A stretch of DNA of 36,678 nucleotides, taken from AA29 sp041481445 (GTDB lineage: Bacteria; Acidobacteriota; Vicinamibacteria; Fen-336). The position numbers were made by a program, and so were the translations under genes. The stretch is from the NCBI GenBank assembly GCA_041481445.1, contig JBGPBV010000064.1, positions 1 to 36,678 on the forward strand, read 5' to 3'. Below are positions 32,712-36,678 of the stretch, piece by piece; the first letter of the stretch is position 1; each line of letters begins with the position of its first letter. Under the pieces are notes generated by a model. The model saw only the letters and a program-made list of their open reading frames with translations. It made no database searches and was not told the DNA's origin.

Positions 32712-33377
32712 ATGCTCTCCGCCTTGCTGTGCACCCACTCCGATCTCGAGAAGGACCTCGGCTCGACCATGCTCTGGCGCCAGGACGTCGATCGCCATGT
32801 CGCCTCCCGGCTGGACGAGGCGCAGATGATGGCGCTGGCCGCGCGGCCGAGCATCGTGGTGGTGGACCGCGACCTGCCCTGGGCCGGCCGCCTGGTGGCG
32901 GCGCTACGGGAGGACACCTCCACGCGCCGCCTCTCCATCGTGGTGGTGGCCCGCGGCGACTTCGACCCCGGCGAGATCGAGCTCCTGGAGTCGGGGGCCA
33001 ACGCCATCCTGCGCGTGCCCGTCGATCGCGACGGCGACCTCCGGCTCCAGCGCCTGGTCGACGTGCCCGCGCGCAAGGACGCGCGCCTCTCCGTCTCTTT
33101 CCGGATCGACACCTACGGGGCGGGGCCCGGGCCGGAGCCCGGCCTGGGCCTCAACCTGAGCCGGAGCGGGATCCTGATGGACACCTCGATCACGCTGCGC
33201 GTCGGCCAGCCGCTGGAGCTGGAGTTCCCGCTCGAGGAGGACCGGCCGCCCGTCCGCCTGCGCGGGCACGTGGTGCGCCTGGCCGACCGCTCCCACTACG
33301 GCATCGAGTTCACCGAGGTCGACGCGGACACCTCGGCCCGCCTCCGCGGCTTCCTGGACGGCCTTGAGCAGGCCTGA
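32712..33377 (+). CDS. PilZ-domain protein with degenerate receiver-like N-terminus
   Basis: A 221-residue protein. Residues about 1-110 resemble a response-regulator receiver: SIVVVDRDLP places D52 at the end of strand three, but the N-terminal acidic pair is not clear, so phosphorylation is doubtful. Residues about 118-221 form a PilZ domain with the c-di-GMP motifs RxxxR (R121-R125, ARKDAR) and NxSxxG (N148-G153, NLSRSG). It should bind c-di-GMP. ATG 4 nt after nadE. The TTG start of glgP lies within its last codons, so the three genes form an operon. Confidence 0.86.
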   Translation: MLSALLCTHSDLEKDLGSTMLWRQDVDRHVASRLDEAQMMALAARPSIVVVDRDLPWAGRLVAALREDTSTRRLSIVVVARGDFDPGEIELLESGANAILRVPVDRDGDLRLQRLVDVPARKDARLSVSFRIDTYGAGPGPEPGLGLNLSRSGILMDTSITLRVGQPLELEFPLEEDRPPVRLRGHVVRLADRSHYGIEFTEVDADTSARLRGFLDGLEQA

Positions 33378-35529
33378 GCGGCGCGGGGACGTCGACCGCG
33401 ATCAGACCCAGATCGCGACCCTCCAGGTGGCGGACATCGAGCTGCCGCCGGAGATGGAGCGGCTGCGCGACCTCGCCTACGACCTCTGGTGGAGCTGGTC
33501 GCCGCAGGCCACGCGCCTGTTCACCTGGATCGACCCCGACCACTGGCGGCGGTACCACAACCCGATCCAGCTCCTGATCAACGTCGAGCCGCACCACTGG
33601 CATCGGCTGCTCTCCGACCCCGAGTTCCGGCGCACCTACGAGGGGGTGATCCACTCCCTCGACGCCTACCGCGCCCGCCCGCGCTGGTTCGACCAGCACG
33701 CGGCCAAGTTCCCGGGTCCCATCGCCTACTTCTCGATGGAGTTCGGCATCCACGAGTCGCTCGGCGTGTACTCGGGGGGCCTGGGCATCCTGGCCGGCGA
33801 CCATTGCAAGGCCGCCAGCGACCTCGGCCTGCCCCTGGTGGGAGTGGGCCTCATGTACCGGTCCGGCTACTTCCGCCAGACGGTGGACGCGGACGGCTTC
33901 CAGCAGCACATCTATCCCGACTACGACTTCGCGCGCCTGCCCGTGCTGCCGGTGGAGGCGCCGGGCGGAGGCGTGCTGACCGTGCCCATCGACCTGCCCG
34001 GGCGCGTGGTGCAGGCGGCGGTCTGGAAGGCGCAAGTGGGGAAGGTCCCCGTGCTGATGCTGGACACGGACATCCCCCTCAACGATCCCGCCGACCGGCC
34101 GATCACGGGCGTGCTCTACGTGCGCGGGCGCGAGATGCGGCTGTGCCAGGAGATCGTGCTCGGCGTGGGGGGCGTGCGCGCCCTCCGCGCTCTCGGCATC
34201 TATCCCACCGTCTGGCACATGAACGAGGGGCACGTCGCCTTCCTGGGTCTCGAGCGCGCGCGGGAGAAGGTCAGCCGGGGCGACGGCCTCACGGAAGCCC
34301 TGCAGCAGACCGCGCGCAACACCGTCTTCACGACCCACACCCCCGTGCCGGCCGGCAACGAGACCTTCGACCGCGACCTCGTGAAGAAGTACCTGGGGCC
34401 CTGGACGCAGGAGGTCGGCGCGGACGCCGAGGCCGCCCTCATCCTGGGCGCGGAGGGCGGCGCCTTCAACCTGACCGTGCTCGCCATCCGGCTCTCGTCG
34501 AGCGTCAACGGCGTGAGCCGCCTCCACGGCCAGGTCGCCTCCGCCATGTGGCGCCACCTGTGGCCGGAGGCGCCGGAGAGCCCGGTCGGCTTCGTCACGA
34601 ACGGCGTGCACACCGAGACGTGGATCGGACCCGAGATGCGCGCCCTCTACGCCCACCATCTCGACCCGGACTGGGAGCACCACCTGCTCGACCCCGAGAT
34701 GTGGAAGCGGGCGAGCGCGATCCCGGACGCCGCCCTGTGGGCGGCCCACCGCTCACAGAAGGAGCGGCTCATCCGTTTCGTGCGCGAGCGCGTGCGCGGG
34801 CAGAGCGCTCGCCACGGCCGCTCCCCGGACGAGCTGCGCGGGGTGGAGGCCCTGCTCGACCCGCGCGCCCTCACCATCGGGTTCGCCCGGCGCTTCGCCA
34901 CCTACAAGCGGGCCGTGCTCGTCCTCTCCGACCTCGACCGCCTGCGCAAGATCCTGGGCGACCCCGCGCGTCCCGTGCAGATGGTCTTCGCGGGCAAGGC
35001 CCATCCCGCCGACCGCCAGGGCCAGGACTTCATCCGCCGGCTCTTCGACCTGGCCCAGGGCGAGTTCAAGGGGAAGCTCGTCTTCATCGAAGACTACGAC
35101 ATGGAAGTCGGGCGGATGATGGTCCAGGGCTGCGACGTCTGGCTCAACACCCCGCGCCGGCCCCAGGAGGCCAGCGGCACCAGCGGCCAGAAGATCCCGA
35201 TCAACGGCGGCATCAACTGCAGCATCCTCGACGGGTGGTGGGTGGAGGGATTCCGGGGGGACAACGGCTGGGCCATCGGCGAGCTGAACCCCGCCCTCAC
35301 CCCCGAGGAGCAGGACGCCGCGGACGGCCTCTCGCTCTACAAGATCCTGGAGGACGAGGTCGTCCCGCTGTTCTTCGAGAAGGATCCCGACGGCCTGCGC
35401 CATCGCTGGATCGCGATGATGAAGGCCTCGATCGAGTCCGTGGTCCCGCACTTCAGCGCGCAGCGCATGGTGCGCGACTACGTCGAGCAGAGCTACCTGC
35501 CCGCGGCCGAGCGGCGGCACACCGAGTAG
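33364..35529 (+). CDS. glgP: alpha-glucan (glycogen) phosphorylase, short bacterial type
   Basis: A 721-residue GT35 enzyme that releases glucose 1-phosphate from glycogen or maltodextrin. Motifs of the short family are clear: DLAYDLWWSWSPQATRLF, AYFSMEFGIHESLGVYSGGLG, HMNEGHVAFL, FTTHTPVPAGNE, FARRFATYKRA and EASGTSGQKIPINGG, whose K610 should carry pyridoxal phosphate. The TTG at 33364 overlaps the PilZ end by 14 nt; a later GTG (33427, MADIEL...) is possible. The overlap suggests coupling to the c-di-GMP protein. Ends 9 nt before the convergent aldo/keto reductase. Confidence 0.93.
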   Translation: MSRPERRGDVDRDQTQIATLQVADIELPPEMERLRDLAYDLWWSWSPQATRLFTWIDPDHWRRYHNPIQLLINVEPHHWHRLLSDPEFRRTYEGVIHSLDAYRARPRWFDQHAAKFPGPIAYFSMEFGIHESLGVYSGGLGILAGDHCKAASDLGLPLVGVGLMYRSGYFRQTVDADGFQQHIYPDYDFARLPVLPVEAPGGGVLTVPIDLPGRVVQAAVWKAQVGKVPVLMLDTDIPLNDPADRPITGVLYVRGREMRLCQEIVLGVGGVRALRALGIYPTVWHMNEGHVAFLGLERAREKVSRGDGLTEALQQTARNTVFTTHTPVPAGNETFDRDLVKKYLGPWTQEVGADAEAALILGAEGGAFNLTVLAIRLSSSVNGVSRLHGQVASAMWRHLWPEAPESPVGFVTNGVHTETWIGPEMRALYAHHLDPDWEHHLLDPEMWKRASAIPDAALWAAHRSQKERLIRFVRERVRGQSARHGRSPDELRGVEALLDPRALTIGFARRFATYKRAVLVLSDLDRLRKILGDPARPVQMVFAGKAHPADRQGQDFIRRLFDLAQGEFKGKLVFIEDYDMEVGRMMVQGCDVWLNTPRRPQEASGTSGQKIPINGGINCSILDGWWVEGFRGDNGWAIGELNPALTPEEQDAADGLSLYKILEDEVVPLFFEKDPDGLRHRWIAMMKASIESVVPHFSAQRMVRDYVEQSYLPAAERRHTE

Positions 35530-35538
35530 GGAAGGCCT

Positions 35539-36513
35539 TCAGGCCATCCCGTGGTCGTGATGGTTCGAGAAGAAACGCTCCAGCACCGCCTGCTTGCCGG
35601 CCAGGCGTGAGCGCAGGCCGTCCATGTCGAGGGGCAGCATGGGCGTGAAGGCGCGGGCGGAGGCCACGTTGGCCTCCAGGAACTCGAGCTTGGGCATCCC
35701 GCAGACCACGGTGGAGACGGGCAGGCTCCAGGCGTAGCGCAGCAGGGCGGAGGCGTCCGCGCCCTCGGGACCGAGGAGCTTCTCCTGCGCGGTTACCTTC
35801 ATGAGGATGACGCCGAGGTTCTTCTTGTTGGCGGCGGGCAGGGCCAGCTCCTCGAACTTGTTGGCGCGGGCGGGGTTCATGGCCATCTGCACGCAGTCGA
35901 GGTCGTTGTGCTCGATCGCCTTCGCCATCACCGTCCCGTCGGTGTGGCTGGTCATGCCGATGTGGCGCGCCACCTTCTGGTCACGCAGCTCGTAGAGGGC
36001 CTTGATCGCGCCGTCCTTGGCCTCGATCTGTGCGAGGTCGTCGTCCTTGAGCAGGCTGTGCAGGTGGAGGAGGTCGACGTGGTCGGTCTGCAGCCGCTTG
36101 AGGCTCTGCTCCACCTCCTTGAGGGCGGAGTCGCGGGTGCGTGCGCGGCCGGGCACCTTGGTGGCCAGGAACACGTCCTTGCGGCGGGTGGCCATCACCC
36201 GCCCGACGCGCGTCTCGCTCTCGCCGTTGCCGTAGTCGACCGCGGTGTCGAAGTAGTTGATGCCGAGGGCGAGGGCCTTCTCCAGCACCCCCGAGGCCTC
36301 CTCCGCCTTGTACATGAGGAAGCGGCTCCCGCAGCCCATGGCCAGGATGGAGACGGAAGCGCCCGTGCGTCCGAGCGTCCGATGAGGAACGGCGGCCGCC
36401 CCTTCCGCATCGCGGGCGGTTGCCGCCAGGGCCGGGAGGGCGGCGGCGGCGCTCACGGCCAGGCCGGACTTCTCCAGGAATTCTCGACGAGTGACCTTGC
36501 CCTTCTGTGTCAT
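35539..36513 (-). CDS. Tat-exported aldo/keto reductase
   Basis: A 324-residue protein with a twin-arginine signal (TRREFLEKSGLAV then AAAALPALA), so it is probably folded and exported. The AKR fold shows the catalytic tetrad D89, Y94 (FDTAVDYGNGE), K119 (ATKVPG) and H152 (LLHLHSL). Exported AKRs of this type are frequent in Acidobacteria beside sugar isomerases; natural substrates are unknown. The ATG at 36513 has a GGGAG Shine-Dalgarno. The open frame extends upstream to 36642, but those codons lie in the next gene. It follows the isomerase stop by 20 nt. Confidence 0.93.
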   Translation of the reverse strand: MTQKGKVTRREFLEKSGLAVSAAAALPALAATARDAEGAAAVPHRTLGRTGASVSILAMGCGSRFLMYKAEEASGVLEKALALGINYFDTAVDYGNGESETRVGRVMATRRKDVFLATKVPGRARTRDSALKEVEQSLKRLQTDHVDLLHLHSLLKDDDLAQIEAKDGAIKALYELRDQKVARHIGMTSHTDGTVMAKAIEHNDLDCVQMAMNPARANKFEELALPAANKKNLGVILMKVTAQEKLLGPEGADASALLRYAWSLPVSTVVCGMPKLEFLEANVASARAFTPMLPLDMDGLRSRLAGKQAVLERFFSNHHDHGMA

Positions 36514-36533
36514 GTCGGACTCCCTTTCTGCAC

Positions 36534-36678
36534 TCAGGCCGGCTTCACTCCGGCCGCCGTCAGGTATTCGCCCATCACCTTCGCATAGTGCGGAAAGGCG
36601 ACTTCGGGCTCCTCGATCTCCGGATGCCACTTCTTCTCCCACTCGTAGCAGTAGTAGCCCTTGTAGGCGCCCCCGGCC
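36534..36678 (-). CDS. sugar phosphate isomerase/epimerase, C-terminal fragment
   Basis: The 48 C-terminal codons of a gene that begins beyond the right edge. The reading GYYCYEWEKKWHPEIEEP and VAFPHYAKVMGEYL matches the end of xylose-isomerase-like TIM-barrel proteins common in Acidobacteria. The stop TGA is at 36536-36534. Probably co-transcribed with the downstream aldo/keto reductase. Assignment rests on this short piece only. Confidence 0.75.
   Translation of the reverse strand, partial: AGGAYKGYYCYEWEKKWHPEIEEPEVAFPHYAKVMGEYLTAAGVKPA

Noticed and set aside
36514..36642. N-terminal extension of the aldo/keto reductase
   Set aside because: The extra codons lie inside the isomerase gene in another frame, and the Tat signal starts at the ATG at 36513 with a Shine-Dalgarno.

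Overview
The window is a very GC-rich stretch (about 70% by eye) from a diderm bacterium, most likely an acidobacterium. The main markers are a 1004-residue TonB-dependent receptor with an N-terminal carboxypeptidase-regulatory-like domain (27601-30615), several Hanks-type Ser/Thr kinases, a Tat-exported aldo/keto reductase next to a TIM-barrel sugar isomerase/epimerase, and HemQ-type haem synthesis. Lipoproteins, RND efflux and a TonB-dependent receptor show an outer membrane. The phylum is inferred from gene content, not from a marker gene. No rRNA, tRNA, CRISPR array, transposase or phage gene was seen.

Layout. Minus strand 1-2655: the start of a Ser/Thr kinase with a 297-residue low-complexity leader (runs off the left edge) and an APC-family amino-acid permease. 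Plus strand 2728-8137: a membrane-anchored TPR protein ending in a pseudokinase domain, a Cys-rich zinc-ribbon-like protein, a multi-pass membrane protein, a Met/His-rich exported protein and a cupredoxin-like lipoprotein. Minus strand 8149-10669: hemQ, an Mpo1-like membrane protein and a PQQ-type sugar dehydrogenase lipoprotein. Plus strand 10816-18418: an RND efflux pair, an ECF-like sigma factor overlapping a Ser/Thr kinase, a small membrane protein, an exported YCII protein and a LOG-family hydrolase.

The most interesting block is 18540-26377. Six tightly packed plus-strand genes encode a KAS III-type ketosynthase, a family-2 glycosyltransferase, a cytochrome P450, an acyl-AMP ligase, a PAPS-type sulfotransferase and an MMPL-type RND exporter. 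The first junction is a 3-nt gap; the other four are 4-nt ATGA or GTGA overlaps. The set reads as a pathway that activates or condenses an acyl chain, oxidises, glycosylates and sulfates it, and exports the product. It recalls mycobacterial sulfolipid logic (ligase, sulfotransferase, MmpL) but has a different enzyme set. A convergent SDR overlaps its last gene by 105 nt.

The right end carries a 5'-truncated AhpD-like fragment, the TonB-dependent receptor behind a good sigma70-like promoter, then nadE, a PilZ protein and a glycogen phosphorylase on the plus strand. The Tat-signal aldo/keto reductase and the 3' end of the sugar isomerase/epimerase gene are on the minus strand.

Regulation visible in the sequence: a TTGACT-N17-TATCCT promoter before the first kinase; TTGACA-N17-TAGTCT before the receptor; TATCCT or TAGAAT boxes only 6-9 nt before starts that lack Shine-Dalgarno sequences (permease, hemQ, nadE), suggesting leaderless mRNAs; and an ECF-like GGAACT-N17-CGTC element before the six-gene cluster. 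No gene-free stretch exceeds about 180 nt.
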